64,000 bases of DNA from Nocardioides jishulii (GCF_006007965.1 NZ_CP040748.1:496001-560000), one strand, 5' to 3'; positions 8,326 through 17,313 are shown, counted from the first letter of the stretch. The notes: generated from the letters alone by a model not told the origin. Translations and numbers: made by a program.

Positions 8326-9504
8326 GTGAGTCAAGTGATGGACCGAGACGCCAACCCGGCGCAGCAGGCGCCGGCCGGCAACGGCCCCGCCCAGGTGAAG
8401 ATCAGCAACCTCAACAAGACGTTCCACCGCGGCAAGGAGGCGGTGCACGTCCTGCGCGACATCAGCCTGGAGATCGCCCAGGGCGAGCTGCTCGTCCTGC
8501 TCGGTCCGAGTGGTTGTGGCAAGACCACGCTCCTGCGCTGCCTCGTCGGCCTGGAGAAGCCCGGTCAGGGACGCGTCGAGCTCGGTGACACCACCGTCGT
8601 CGACGCCGACGCCCGCGTCTTCGTGCAGCCCAACAAGCGTGACGTGGCCATGGTCTTCCAGAACTACGCGCTCTGGCCGCACATGAAGGTGGCCGCCAAC
8701 GTGGCCTACCCGCTCAAGGCGCGCAAGATGAAGGACGAGCTCAAGAACGGTCGCGTCCACGAGGTCCTCCAGGTGGTCCAGTGCGACCACCTCGCCGACC
8801 GTTATCCGCCGGAGCTCAGCGGTGGGCAGCAGCAGCGCATCTCCCTGGCCCGCGCCCTGGCGCCGCGTCCGGCGCTGCTCCTGCTCGACGAGCCCTTGTC
8901 GAACCTCGACGCCCTGCTCCGCATCGAGCTCCGCGCCCAGCTGCGCCTGCTCCACCGCGAGCTCGGCTTCACCGGCGTCTACGTCACCCACGACCAGGAG
9001 GAGGCGCTCGCCCTGGGCACCCGGGTCGCGGTCATGAAGGAGGGGCAGTTCGAGCAGATCGGCCCGCCGGCCGAGGTCTACAGCTTCCCCGCAACCGAGT
9101 ACGTCGCGGACTTCCTCGGCGCTCGCAACCGCCTCGAGCTGCACACCGAGGGCGACGGCCGCGCGACCGTGGCCGGCGTGCCGCTCGAGGGCTTCGTACG
9201 CCCCGGCCTGGGTGGACGGTTCGCCCTGCGACTGCGTGACGCCGACCCCGTCCTGCGGGTTGCGGGCACCCCCGGCGACGAGGACCGGCACTGGATCACC
9301 GGTGCCGAGCTCATCGAGGTCCTCCCGGCCGGCGACCACGCCGAGCACGTCGTGCGCCTGGGTGACCAGACGCTCTTCGTGGACGTGCCGGCCACCCGAG
9401 GCGTCTTCGAGCCGGGGGCGAAGGTCGACATCGGCCTCGCCACCGACAGCGTCCTCTGCTACGACGCCGACGGTCGCCTGGTGCGCGACTGGGCCGCGAT
9501 CTGA
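8326..9504 (+). CDS. ABC importer ATP-binding protein (Fe(III)/polyamine type)
   Basis: This 392-residue ATPase has Walker A GPSGCGKTT (residues 60-68), the Q-loop VFQNYALWPHM, signature LSGGQQQR, Walker B LLLLDEP and H-loop VTHDQEEA. A C-terminal TOBE-like regulatory domain of about 140 residues follows. It powers uptake through the fused permease encoded next. GTG 8326 is preceded by AGGAGG. It is the only importer ATPase in the island, so it probably also serves the binding proteins encoded at 27518 and 36649. Confidence 0.92.
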   Translation: MSQVMDRDANPAQQAPAGNGPAQVKISNLNKTFHRGKEAVHVLRDISLEIAQGELLVLLGPSGCGKTTLLRCLVGLEKPGQGRVELGDTTVVDADARVFVQPNKRDVAMVFQNYALWPHMKVAANVAYPLKARKMKDELKNGRVHEVLQVVQCDHLADRYPPELSGGQQQRISLARALAPRPALLLLDEPLSNLDALLRIELRAQLRLLHRELGFTGVYVTHDQEEALALGTRVAVMKEGQFEQIGPPAEVYSFPATEYVADFLGARNRLELHTEGDGRATVAGVPLEGFVRPGLGGRFALRLRDADPVLRVAGTPGDEDRHWITGAELIEVLPAGDHAEHVVRLGDQTLFVDVPATRGVFEPGAKVDIGLATDSVLCYDADGRLVRDWAAI

Positions 9505-9517
9505 CGTAGGAGCGACC

Positions 9518-11269
9518 ATGACCAAGACACTCGACAAGCCCGTGGCCGAGGCCACGCGCCCGGAGCCGACCCCGTCGGCCCGCACCCGGCGTCGCCTCAT
9601 CCCCGGTGGGGAGGGCCACCAGCTCCTGTGGGTGCTGCTGGCCGTCGCCGTCGGAGTGGCCGTTCTGCTGCCGATCATCCCGCTCCAGATCCGTGCCTGG
9701 GAGAACGACGCCGACGGCATGCGCCGGCTCACCGACTTCCACGGCATCGGGGAGGTCTTCCGCACCACGCTGATGCTCGGTGTCGGAGGCCTCGTCGTCG
9801 GCCTCACGATGGGCACGATCCTCGCCCTGTGCGCCTACTCGATGACGCCGGGGCTGCGCCGCTGGCTCGAGTTCACCCCGGTGCTGCCGATGATCATCCC
9901 GTCGGTGGCCCACGTGGTGGGCTTCGTCTTCCTCTTCTCCCCGGAGAACGGCTACGTCAACTCGTTCCTGCGGTGGACGCCCTTCTTCGGCGGCGACAGC
10001 GGCCCGATCAACGTCTACACGCTGCCGTGGATCATCTTCTACACCGGCACCCACCTGGCGGCGTTCGTCTACATGTTCGTCTACACCGGCCTGCGCAACC
10101 TGGGCTCCGACTACGGCCTCGCAGCCCGGGTCAACGGCGCCGGCGGTGCTCGCGCCCTCTTCACGATCACCCTGCCGCTGCTGCGTCCGAGCTTCGTCTA
10201 CGCCGGCGTCGTCGTGCTGCTGCTCTCCCTGGGCCAGTTCACCGGTCCGCTCATCCTGGGGCGGCGTGAGGGCGTCGACGTCATCACCACCGAGATGTAC
10301 GAGCTCTCCGCGGAGTACCCGGTCGACTACGCCCTCGCCTCGGCGCTGGGCACCCCGCTGATCATCCTGGCGATCGTGCTGGTCATCGCCCAGAAGAAGA
10401 TGCTCGGCAACCAGGCCCGTTTCGTGGGCCAGGGCACCGCGACCGTCGACAACCGCATGCTCAGCCCCGTGGTGAGCGGCATCAGCGCGGCCATCGTGGG
10501 GGCGTACGTCTTCGTCGCCGCGATCCTGCCGCTGCTGGCCATCGGCTTCGTCGCCTTCTCGCCCTACTGGAGCGGCTCGCTCGACTTCAGCGCGATGACG
10601 TCGGTCAACCTCTCCGCGGTCATCGAGGACGAGCAGGTGCGCCAGTCGATCGTGACGACGCTGGTCGTCTCGGTGCTGGGTGTGCTGCTGGTGCTGCCCG
10701 TGGGCATGCTCATCTCGCTGGGCATCTACAACCGCGACAAGCTGTGGAGGCCGCTGCCCACGGTCCTCGACGTGCTGGCCAACCTGCCGCTCACCGTCCC
10801 GGCCGCCCTGCTCGGCTTCGGCTTCCTCTTCGCCTTCTCGAGCGACTGGATCGGGATCTACGGCACGCAGTTCAGCCTGATCCTCGCCTACATGACGATC
10901 ATGATCCCCTACTCCGTGCGCTACCAGCTCTCGACGCTGGTCTCGCTCGGGAAGCAGACGATGGAGGCCTCGCAGGTGAGCGGCGCGCACCCGGTGCGGA
11001 CGTTCTTCCAGATCATCCTCCCGCTCTCGCGCACCGGCATCGCCACCTCGGCGGCGGTCATGTTCGTCCTGCTGACGCACGAGTTCGGCGTCTCGCTGCT
11101 GCTGCGGGCGCCCGACGTGAGCGTGATGTCGGTCGTGCTCTACGACCAGTACAACGGCGGCTCCTACCCCAAGGTCGCCGTGATCGCCCTGCTGATGACG
11201 GTGCTGACCGCCATCGGCGTGATCGTGGCGATGATCTTCGGTGGCCGCAAGGCGCTGGAGAAGTTCTGA
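9518..11269 (+). CDS. ABC importer permease, fused double BPD_transp_1 protein
   Basis: This 583-residue integral membrane protein has about 12 predicted membrane segments in two homologous halves. Each half carries an EAA-type coupling loop: GLAARVNGAGGARALFTITLPLLRPSF in the first, EASQVSGAHPVRTFFQIILPLSRTG in the second. This is the FbpB/AfuB arrangement in which one polypeptide forms the whole channel. ATG 9518 has TAGGAG nearby and follows the ATPase stop by 13 bases. A stable hairpin downstream may set lower expression of the next gene. Confidence 0.9.
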   Translation: MTKTLDKPVAEATRPEPTPSARTRRRLIPGGEGHQLLWVLLAVAVGVAVLLPIIPLQIRAWENDADGMRRLTDFHGIGEVFRTTLMLGVGGLVVGLTMGTILALCAYSMTPGLRRWLEFTPVLPMIIPSVAHVVGFVFLFSPENGYVNSFLRWTPFFGGDSGPINVYTLPWIIFYTGTHLAAFVYMFVYTGLRNLGSDYGLAARVNGAGGARALFTITLPLLRPSFVYAGVVVLLLSLGQFTGPLILGRREGVDVITTEMYELSAEYPVDYALASALGTPLIILAIVLVIAQKKMLGNQARFVGQGTATVDNRMLSPVVSGISAAIVGAYVFVAAILPLLAIGFVAFSPYWSGSLDFSAMTSVNLSAVIEDEQVRQSIVTTLVVSVLGVLLVLPVGMLISLGIYNRDKLWRPLPTVLDVLANLPLTVPAALLGFGFLFAFSSDWIGIYGTQFSLILAYMTIMIPYSVRYQLSTLVSLGKQTMEASQVSGAHPVRTFFQIILPLSRTGIATSAAVMFVLLTHEFGVSLLLRAPDVSVMSVVLYDQYNGGSYPKVAVIALLMTVLTAIGVIVAMIFGGRKALEKF

Positions 11270-11288
11270 CCCACCGAGGTCACCCGAC

Positions 11289-11328
11289 CGACGAGGCCGT
11301 GTCCCCAGCCCGGGGCGCGGCCTCGTCG
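11289..11328 (+). terminator. intercistronic hairpin
   Basis: CGACGAGGCCG (11289-11299) pairs perfectly with CGGCCTCGTCG (11318-11328). It lies between the permease and the SnoaL-like gene, which has its own strong AGGAGG. It may partially terminate transcription or protect the transporter mRNA. Confidence 0.65.
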
Positions 11329-11351
11329 CCCTTTCCCGCAGGAGGACGTGC

Positions 11352-11906
11352 ATGGACGTGACACCCGACCGGTGGCAGAGCTTGCTCGACCGCCAGGCCA
11401 TCTGGGACGCCCTGATGCGCTACACCCGCGGGGTGGACCGGCTTGACGCCGAGCTGATCCGCTCCGCCTTCTGGCCGGACGCCCACGACTCGCACGGCCA
11501 GATGGACGGCGACGTCGAGCAGTTCATCGAGACCTGGATGCCCACCCAGGCGCGCCGCGAGGCGTGCCAGCACGCGGTGCACAACCACCACGTCGAGCTC
11601 GACGGCACGGGCGAGCACCGTGGTGCGCACGCGGAGACGTACTTCCAGGTCGCGATCCGCAACGCGGGCAGCGACACCCTCGAGCTGGTGGGCGGGCGCT
11701 ACCTCGACCACTGGACGCACCGGGCGGGGGAGTGGCGGATCCAGACGCGGCTGGTCGTGCTCGACTGGCAGTGCGTCACCGACGCCAGCCGGATGGACCG
11801 GCGGCTGTCGATGTCGCACCGGGGTTCGCGGGACGCCCAGGACCCGTCGTACGAACGCCCGGTGCGGCCGCGGAGGCCGCCCCGGGCGTCTGGGCCGAAG
11901 GACTGA
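11352..11906 (+). CDS. SnoaL-like / nuclear transport factor 2 family protein (1)
   Basis: This 184-residue protein shows the SnoaL_4-type pattern: an N-terminal helix DRQAIWDALMRYTRGVDRLD, then FWPDAHDSHG, a central HNHHVELDG strand and the C-terminal GRYLDHWTHRAGEWRIQTRLV. The cone-shaped alpha+beta barrel often houses isomerase, dehydratase or cyclase chemistry, and family members in catabolic clusters include small-molecule hydratases. The reaction is not predictable. It is the last gene of the transporter operon and converges with the GntR gene six bases later. A second homologue sits at 32271. Confidence 0.8.
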   Translation: MDVTPDRWQSLLDRQAIWDALMRYTRGVDRLDAELIRSAFWPDAHDSHGQMDGDVEQFIETWMPTQARREACQHAVHNHHVELDGTGEHRGAHAETYFQVAIRNAGSDTLELVGGRYLDHWTHRAGEWRIQTRLVVLDWQCVTDASRMDRRLSMSHRGSRDAQDPSYERPVRPRRPPRASGPKD

Positions 11907-11912
11907 GTCGGC

Positions 11913-12620
11913 TCAGGAGGCGTCGGAGTCGGCGTCGTCCCAGACGCCGCGCTCCGTCAGGGTGGCGATCAGCTGGTCGCCACCCTTGAGGATGTGCTTC
12001 TCCATCAACGAGCGGGCCTTGCGGGAGTCGCCGGCACGCAGCGCCTCGAGCAGCAGCGGGTGGTCGTCCTGGGTCTCGCCGACCTGACCCTCGATGTTGG
12101 CGTAGAAGCGGTTGGGCAGGTGGCGCACGACCGAGCCGAGCAGCAGGGCCAGACGGTGGGAGTCGGCGGCGAGGTTGATCTCGCGGTGGAACTGGTGGCC
12201 GAGATCCGCGATCGCCTCGGCGTCGCGGTCGTCGACCGCCTTGGTGTAGAGCTCGTTGATCTCCTCCAGGCGTGTGAGCGTCTCGGGCGAGATGCGCTTG
12301 GCGGCCCGGGCGGCGAGCTCGCCGCCGAGCTGGGCCTGGGCCCAGAAGAGGTCGCGCACGTCCTCCTGGCTGAAGGGGGCGACCACGAAGCCGCGGCGCG
12401 GAGCGAGCTTGACGAAGCCCTGGCTGCGCAGCGAGAGCAGGCCCTCGCGCACGGGGGTGTTGCTGACGCCCACGGCCTCGGAGATGGGTTCGATGCGGAG
12501 GAACTCGCCGGGCTTGACCTGGCCGGAGATGATGAGCTCGCGGACGTAGGCGGCGACCTCCTCGGGGAGCTGCTGCCGCTTGGGCGATCGGGCGGACGCC
12601 CCGCCGATGCTGCGAGCCAT
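11913..12620 (-). CDS. GntR-family regulator with FCD ligand-binding domain; candidate master regulator of the island
   Basis: This 235-residue protein has an N-terminal winged helix at about residues 20-85 (SEAVGVSNTPVREGLLSL). An all-helical FCD domain of the FadR subfamily follows, with LGHQFHREI and further His/Asp residues that may bind metal or acid ligands. FCD regulators usually repress carboxylate catabolism and release DNA when the acid or its CoA ester binds. ATG 12620 is preceded by AGGAGG. Operator-like site G lies just upstream, which predicts autoregulation. It is the only transcription factor recognised between 6.4 and 44 kb, where the operator motif repeats. Confidence 0.9.
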   Translation of the reverse strand: MARSIGGASARSPKRQQLPEEVAAYVRELIISGQVKPGEFLRIEPISEAVGVSNTPVREGLLSLRSQGFVKLAPRRGFVVAPFSQEDVRDLFWAQAQLGGELAARAAKRISPETLTRLEEINELYTKAVDDRDAEAIADLGHQFHREINLAADSHRLALLLGSVVRHLPNRFYANIEGQVGETQDDHPLLLEALRAGDSRKARSLMEKHILKGGDQLIATLTERGVWDDADSDAS

Positions 12621-12637
12621 GATCTGCCTCCTTCACG

Positions 12638-12667
12638 AAGATATCTGATGCATTTTATGATTGCTGA
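12638..12667. promoter_or_regulatory. island operator site G, upstream of the GntR gene
   Basis: It holds AAGATATCTGATGCATTTTA, with GATATC and ATGCAT palindromes in an AT-rich patch 18 bases before the GntR start. On the other strand, AAATGC followed by AGATAT resembles site C. It probably mediates autoregulation. Confidence 0.5.
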
Positions 12668-12735
12668 TGATCCAGACTGCCGTACTGCTCCGGGTTTCGC
12701 CAGCACTATCCGCTGGCTTGTCCCCATGATCTGGC

Positions 12736-13677
12736 TCACGGACCAGGTCGGTCGACCTGCGCCGCGCCGAGGAAGACCGCGGTGCCGTCCCCCCGGCGGG
12801 TCTCGACGGTGAGGTCGACCCAGGGAGACACCTCGTCGTCGAGGCGCGCGAGGCCCACCGTGCAGTCGAGCCGGTCGTCGACCAGCACGGGGGCGGCGAA
12901 GCGTCCCCCGAAGCGTCGGACGCGGTGGTGCCCGACCAGCGCGGTCAGGTGGGACGCCGTCAGGCCCATCGTGAGCATCCCGTGCGCGAGCACCCGAGGG
13001 TGCCCCGCGCGGAGGGCGACGGTGTCGTCGACGTGGACCAGGTTGACGTCGCCGGTGACGCCGGCGTAGCGCGCCACGTCGGCACGGGTGAGCACCGGGG
13101 TCAGGCACGCGGTGTGGGCGTCACCGACGCCCCACCCCCACAGGTCGCGGGCGCCGGGGCGGAGGGCCGGGTGCTCGCGCTGCTCGGTGGGCGGCGGTGT
13201 GGCGGGCTCGTGTCGCGGGGGAGCGGGGCTGGCGGCGGGCGGGCCGGCGGCGGGCGGGCCGCGGCGTACGCCGACCTTCCGGCTGCGCACGAGCACCTCC
13301 CCGTGGTCGTCGACGAAGTCGGTGACGAGCTCTGCGAACTCCAGCGCCCCGGAGCGACCCTCGCGGTGCCACGTCCGTCCGGCCTCGGTGCGCACGCTCA
13401 GGGTCGTGCCCATCGGCACGGGCCGCAGGAGCTCGAAGTGCTGCTCGGCGTGGAGCTGCCCGGTCGAGCCGCCCACCGGCGTCGGCGCCCCGCCGGGCCA
13501 GGCACGCAGCTCGTCGGCGTCGTCGAAGTGCTCGGCCATGGCCCGGGTCCAGGTGAGGGGGAGCGTCGCGGCCTGGCCCGGGGCGGTCGCCAGGGCGTCG
13601 CGGGCAGCGGCCTCGTCGCCCACGGCCCGGGCCAGCAGGTGGACCAGTCCAGGCTCGACGGGCAACCGCGACGGCAC
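12736..13677 (-). CDS. MaoC/HTD2-type double hot-dog hydratase (mesaconyl-C4-CoA hydratase-like)
   Basis: This 313-residue protein consists of two hot-dog domains joined by a Pro/Ala-rich linker around residue 145-170. The second domain has the hydratase motif TGDVNLVHVDD with the catalytic Asp and His. The first has a degenerate FAS1-like N-terminal hot-dog. The size and layout match mesaconyl-C4-CoA or itaconyl-CoA hydratases and fungal Htd2, which add water to an enoyl-CoA. GTG 13677 starts ten bases after the CoA-transferase stop, so the two form one operon. The inferred role is hydration of the CoA ester made by that transferase. Confidence 0.75.
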   Translation of the reverse strand: MPSRLPVEPGLVHLLARAVGDEAAARDALATAPGQAATLPLTWTRAMAEHFDDADELRAWPGGAPTPVGGSTGQLHAEQHFELLRPVPMGTTLSVRTEAGRTWHREGRSGALEFAELVTDFVDDHGEVLVRSRKVGVRRGPPAAGPPAASPAPPRHEPATPPPTEQREHPALRPGARDLWGWGVGDAHTACLTPVLTRADVARYAGVTGDVNLVHVDDTVALRAGHPRVLAHGMLTMGLTASHLTALVGHHRVRRFGGRFAAPVLVDDRLDCTVGLARLDDEVSPWVDLTVETRRGDGTAVFLGAAQVDRPGP

Positions 13678-13687
13678 GATCCCGCCC

Positions 13688-14875
13688 TCAGGCGTGGACG
13701 GGATCGCGGGGAAGGGCCAGGACTCCCCGGTCGACGAGGTCGCGCACCCGGTCGGCGGGGTAGACCTCGCAGGCCACGTCGACGGAGTGCTCGCCCACCC
13801 GCGGCGCCTCGGGGTGGCGGTGCGGCCGCTCGGAGTCGAAGCGCCACGGCACGCGGGTGAGCGCCAGCCCGTCCTGCTCCGGCTCGTACAGGCCGAGCGC
13901 CTCGACCTGCGGGTGGCGTCGGAAACCGTCGACGTCGAGCACGGGGGCGAAGGGCACGTCGTGCGCGATCAGCAGCTGCTCCCACTCGGCGGCGGGGCGC
14001 CGGGCGAACTCGGCCTCGAGGATCGGCTCGAGCTCGAAGTAGTGGGTCTCACGGTCGGCGAACCGGGCGAACCGCCGGTCCTCGAGCAGGGCCGGACGTC
14101 CGAGCGCGGCGACCAGCGACTCCCAGAACTTCTGCGAGGAGCTGAGGTGCAGCACGATGAACTCGCCGCTGCTGGTGCGCAGGCAGAAGTTCTGTGCCTG
14201 TGGGTGACGGCTCTGACGCGTGGGCGCCCGGCCGGAGTCGAAGAACTGCGTCATCGCGTCGATGGTCAACGTCGACACGGCCTCGCTGATGGAGGTCTCC
14301 ACGTGCCGGCCGCCGCCGTGGTGGGCACGGCCCACCAGGGCGGCCAGGATCCCGGTGGCGGTGGAGAGGCCGGTGATGAGGTCGGCCAGGCAGGTGCCGG
14401 TGAGTCGGGCGTCGCCGGCGTTGCTCAGCGTGGAGACCAGGCCCCCGAACGCCTGGCCGATCATGTCGTACGCCGGACGTGCGGCCATATCGCCGCTGCT
14501 CCCGAAGCCGGTCACCGAGGTGTAGACGAGGTCGGGACGCAGAGCGGTCAGGTCAGCGCGGCCCAGCCCGAGGGCGTCCATCTTGCCGGGGCGCAGGTTC
14601 TCCAGGACCACGTCGGCGGTCGGCACCAGGGCCTTGACCAGCGCGATGCCCTCGGCGGTCTTGAGGTCCACGGCGACGCTGCGCTTGCCGGAGTTGTACT
14701 GCCGGAAGTAGAAGCTGTCGGCGTCGGCACCGCGACGGAAGTCGTCGCCCCCGCCCGGCCGCTCGATCTTGATCACGTCGGCGCCCAGCGAGCACAGGAA
14801 GGACGTGGCGTAGGGGCCGGAGATGTATCCGCCGAACTCAAGGACCCGGATCCCGGCGAGGGGCTTGTGCTGCAT
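13688..14875 (-). CDS. class III CoA-transferase, CaiB/BaiF family (1)
   Basis: This 395-residue protein has GIRVLEFGGYISGPYATSFL at the N-terminus, LGADVIKIERPGGGD, NSGKRSVAVDLKT and ARPAYDMIGQAFGG with the candidate catalytic Asp. It would move CoA from a donor such as succinyl-CoA or acetyl-CoA to an organic acid. ATG 14875 follows GAAGAGG by five bases. The gene is divergent from the MFS gene, and two operator-like sites (C and D) occupy the 109-base gap. With the hydratase it resembles the first two steps of itaconate dissimilation (Ict, Ich), an inference from context. Confidence 0.85.
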   Translation of the reverse strand: MQHKPLAGIRVLEFGGYISGPYATSFLCSLGADVIKIERPGGGDDFRRGADADSFYFRQYNSGKRSVAVDLKTAEGIALVKALVPTADVVLENLRPGKMDALGLGRADLTALRPDLVYTSVTGFGSSGDMAARPAYDMIGQAFGGLVSTLSNAGDARLTGTCLADLITGLSTATGILAALVGRAHHGGGRHVETSISEAVSTLTIDAMTQFFDSGRAPTRQSRHPQAQNFCLRTSSGEFIVLHLSSSQKFWESLVAALGRPALLEDRRFARFADRETHYFELEPILEAEFARRPAAEWEQLLIAHDVPFAPVLDVDGFRRHPQVEALGLYEPEQDGLALTRVPWRFDSERPHRHPEAPRVGEHSVDVACEVYPADRVRDLVDRGVLALPRDPVHA

Positions 14876-14902
14876 GTCGACCTCTTCCGTGTGAGCGTTG
14901 TC

Positions 14903-14924
14903 ACGCATTGTATATCTCGCATTT
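14903..14924 (-). promoter_or_regulatory. island operator site C
   Basis: On the minus strand it reads AAATGCGAGATATACAATGC, which shares AATGCG..ATATA with site D on the opposite side of the same divergent promoter. It lies 28 bases upstream of the CoA-transferase start. Confidence 0.55.
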
Positions 14925-14963
14925 CCCCTTGGGAACCCTAGGGGAGACAGATCGAGCATCAAG

Positions 14964-14984
14964 AATAATGCGTGATATATCAAG
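14964..14984 (+). promoter_or_regulatory. island operator site D
   Basis: AATAATGCGTGATATATCAA contains the palindrome TGATATATCA and abuts the ATG of the MFS gene. The MFS transcript is therefore probably leaderless, and a bound repressor would cover its start. Confidence 0.6.
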
Positions 14985-16292
14985 ATGGTGACCTCTGCCA
15001 AGGACGACTCCACCGCTGTCCGTGACGACCGTGCCGGCCCGCGCAACACGTGGCGGCTGGTGACGGACCCCCAGTTCGGAGGCGTCTTCTGGGGCAAGTT
15101 CTTCTCGTTCGCCGGGGTCACCGTCCACACGTTGGTGATCAGCGTGCTGGCCTACCAGGCCACCGGATCGACCACTGCGGTGGCGGTGGCCAACACCGCT
15201 CTCTACGCGCCGCAGTTCCTGCTGGGGCCGTGGAGCGGTGCGGTCTCGGACCGGGGGTGGGCCGTCGTCCAGATCGTCGTCGGCCGCGCGACGTGCGGCG
15301 GCGGGGTCGCGGCGCTGGCCCTGTGGCTGGCCTTTGCGGAGCAGTCGGAGGGGTGGGCCGAGGTCGGCGTCATCTCCGTGACCGCCTTCGTGGCGGGCGT
15401 GGGTCTGGCGATCGGCTCGGCGGCGATGAACTCGCTCGTGCCGCAGCTGGTCACCCGCGACGAGATGCCGCTGGCGATGACCCTCAACACCGCGCCGCTC
15501 ACCGTCGCCCGGGTCGCCGGGCCGGTGCTCGGCGCCTGGGTGCTGGCCGCCTTCGGCCCGGTCGCGGCCCTCTGGGTCGCGGCAGGGGGCCACTTCGTCT
15601 TCGCCGCCGCCGTCGCCCTGGCGCGCCCTGACGCGGGGCCCAAGCTGCCGCGTACGCCCCAGGGGTCGGTGCGGGTCGCGTGGCGGTACGTCCGGCGCGA
15701 GGACCGGGTGCTCCTGCGGTTGCTGGGTGGCGTGGCCCTCGTGGGCTTCGCCTCCGAGCCGGCCTTCGTGCTCGCGCCCTCCTACGCCGACGAGCTGGGT
15801 GGCGGCACCGTGGAGGTGGGCCTGCTGAGCGCCAGCTTCGGCCTCGGCGCCGCTCTCGGCATGGTGCTGGGCGGCCTGGCTGCGGGGCGCGTCGCGCAGT
15901 CCCGCGCCTCGGCGGCGGGCCTGGTGCTGCTTGCCGTGGCCGCCGCAGGCTGTGCTGCAGCACCCGGGTTCGCGGCGGCCCACGTCGCCTTCGCCGTCTG
16001 CGGCGTCGGCTTCACGGTCGCCATGGGTGCGCTCAGCACCCTCGTGCAGCTGCGGGTGCCGCCACAGCTGCGCGGCCGCGTGATGGCGCTGTGGATCCTC
16101 GGCCTGGTGGGGGTGCGCCCCTTCGTCTCCGGCCTGGTGGGCGTCGTGGCCGACGCGTGGTCGCCGCGCGTCGCCTTCGCGGTGGTGGCGGTGCTCGCGG
16201 CCTTCGGTCCGGTGTGGCTGCGCCCGAGCCGCTTGGAGGCTCGGGCGGGGGAGGGCCCCGCCGCGGACAAGCCTCCAAAAAATAATGCATGA
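14985..16292 (+). CDS. MFS transporter, EntS/MFS_3 type
   Basis: This 435-residue protein has about 12 membrane segments, starting with PQFGGVFWGKFFSFAGVTVHTLVISVLAYQATGS, a layout typical of the MFS_3 exporter-like group. The cargo is unknown; export of a toxic intermediate or uptake of the substrate are both possible. There is no ribosome-binding site before ATG 14985 and an operator touches the start, which suggests leaderless transcription. The TGA stop is embedded in operator site E of the next operon. Confidence 0.82.
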   Translation: MVTSAKDDSTAVRDDRAGPRNTWRLVTDPQFGGVFWGKFFSFAGVTVHTLVISVLAYQATGSTTAVAVANTALYAPQFLLGPWSGAVSDRGWAVVQIVVGRATCGGGVAALALWLAFAEQSEGWAEVGVISVTAFVAGVGLAIGSAAMNSLVPQLVTRDEMPLAMTLNTAPLTVARVAGPVLGAWVLAAFGPVAALWVAAGGHFVFAAAVALARPDAGPKLPRTPQGSVRVAWRYVRREDRVLLRLLGGVALVGFASEPAFVLAPSYADELGGGTVEVGLLSASFGLGAALGMVLGGLAAGRVAQSRASAAGLVLLAVAAAGCAAAPGFAAAHVAFAVCGVGFTVAMGALSTLVQLRVPPQLRGRVMALWILGLVGVRPFVSGLVGVVADAWSPRVAFAVVAVLAAFGPVWLRPSRLEARAGEGPAADKPPKNNA

Positions 16293-16300
16293 TGCATGGA
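16281..16300 (+). promoter_or_regulatory. island operator site E
   Basis: AATAATGCATGATGCATGGA starts with the same AATAATGC as site D and contains two ATGCAT palindromes. It overlaps the stop codon of the MFS gene and precedes the main beta-oxidation-like operon. Confidence 0.55.
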
Positions 16301-16312
16301 CTCACGTAGTCC

Positions 16313-16332
16313 GCATAATATATTGTGCGTAG
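16313..16332. promoter_or_regulatory. island operator site F
   Basis: GCATAATATATTGTGCGTAG lies 23 bases before the CitE start codon. Its ATATAT core is followed by a TGCG element, resembling the reverse complement of site D. It pairs with site E, 32 bases away centre to centre, about three helical turns. Confidence 0.5.
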
Positions 16333-16355
16333 TCAGTCATCAGGAGGTAGACAGC

Positions 16356-17243
16356 ATGAAGCCAGTACGTTCACTCCTCTTCGTCCCGGGCCACCGCGGC
16401 ACGTGGGTGGAGAAGGCCATCGCCAAGGGTGTCGACGGCGTGATCCTCGACCTGGAGGACGCAGTCCCGGCCGATCTCAAGGAGGAGGCCCGCGCGGAGG
16501 TCGCTCGCTCCATCACCCGCCTCAAGGAGAACGGCGCGGAGATCTCGGTCTACGTCCGCCTCAACCCGCTGGACACCGGTCTGACCGGCGACGACATCGA
16601 GGCCGTGGCCATCCCCGGTCTCACCGGCTTCTCGCTGCCGAAGCTCATGGGCCGCGACGACATCGTCAAGTACGACGCCCTCGTCACCCACTTCGAGGCG
16701 AAGAACGGCGTCGAGCCCGGCTCCATCGAGTTCATCGCCAACCTCGAGACCGCGGAGTCCTACGCGGCGTGCGAGGAGATCGCCGTGGCCTCGCCGCGCA
16801 TCGCCACTCTCTTCGCCGGCACCGCCCGCGACGCCGACGTCTCCCGCTCGCTCGGCTTCACCTTCACCCCCGGCGGCCAGGAGACCCTCTTCCTGCGCAG
16901 CAAGGCCGTGCTCGCCTGCCGCGCCGCCGGTCTGGACTTCCCGCTGGTGGGCGTGTGGCAGGACCTCGAGGACACCGAGGGCGCCGCGAACTTCTCCCGG
17001 ATGAACCGCGAGCTCGGCTTCCGCGGCCAGGTGCTCATCCACCCCTCGCACATCGAGGTCGCCAACGAGGTCTTCAGCCCGTCGAAGTTCGAGGTCGACT
17101 TCTACACCGACATGATCGCCGCCTTCGACGAGGCGGTCGCCGGTGGCGCCGCCGCCGTCGTCTTCGAGGGCATGCACATCGACTACGCCCACATCAAGAC
17201 CGCGCGCGAGGTGCTCGCGTACGCGAAGAACTTCCAGAACTGA
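16356..17243 (+). CDS. CitE-type acyl-CoA lyase (HpcH/HpaI family; citramalyl/malyl-CoA lyase-like)
   Basis: This 295-residue TIM-barrel protein has RSLLFVPGHRG, the metal-binding DGVILDLEDAVP, RLNPLDTG, ETAESY and LIHPSHIEVANEVFSPS. These are the hallmarks of CitE-like CoA-ester lyases. It would split a 3-hydroxyacyl-CoA with an acid or ketone end into acetyl-CoA (or propionyl-CoA) and a keto acid, using Mg2+. The CitE-MaoC pair resembles Rv2498c-Rv2499c of Mycobacterium tuberculosis, tied to itaconate and leucine metabolism. ATG 16356 has AGGAGG eight bases upstream. It leads an eight-gene operon ending at 25177. Confidence 0.85.
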   Translation: MKPVRSLLFVPGHRGTWVEKAIAKGVDGVILDLEDAVPADLKEEARAEVARSITRLKENGAEISVYVRLNPLDTGLTGDDIEAVAIPGLTGFSLPKLMGRDDIVKYDALVTHFEAKNGVEPGSIEFIANLETAESYAACEEIAVASPRIATLFAGTARDADVSRSLGFTFTPGGQETLFLRSKAVLACRAAGLDFPLVGVWQDLEDTEGAANFSRMNRELGFRGQVLIHPSHIEVANEVFSPSKFEVDFYTDMIAAFDEAVAGGAAAVVFEGMHIDYAHIKTAREVLAYAKNFQN

Positions 17244-17313
17244 CCTCGCAGCCCCCGCACCACCCCAGGACTGACACCGCGCACCCCAGGCGCGACCGAC
17301 GAAAGGACACCCC

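Noticed and set aside
7201..11269. An iron uptake operon
   Set aside because: The binding protein and ATPase are of Fe(III) type by family, but the operon starts with a PPOX-like enzyme, ends with a SnoaL-like protein, and carries the catabolic operator rather than an iron-box-like site.
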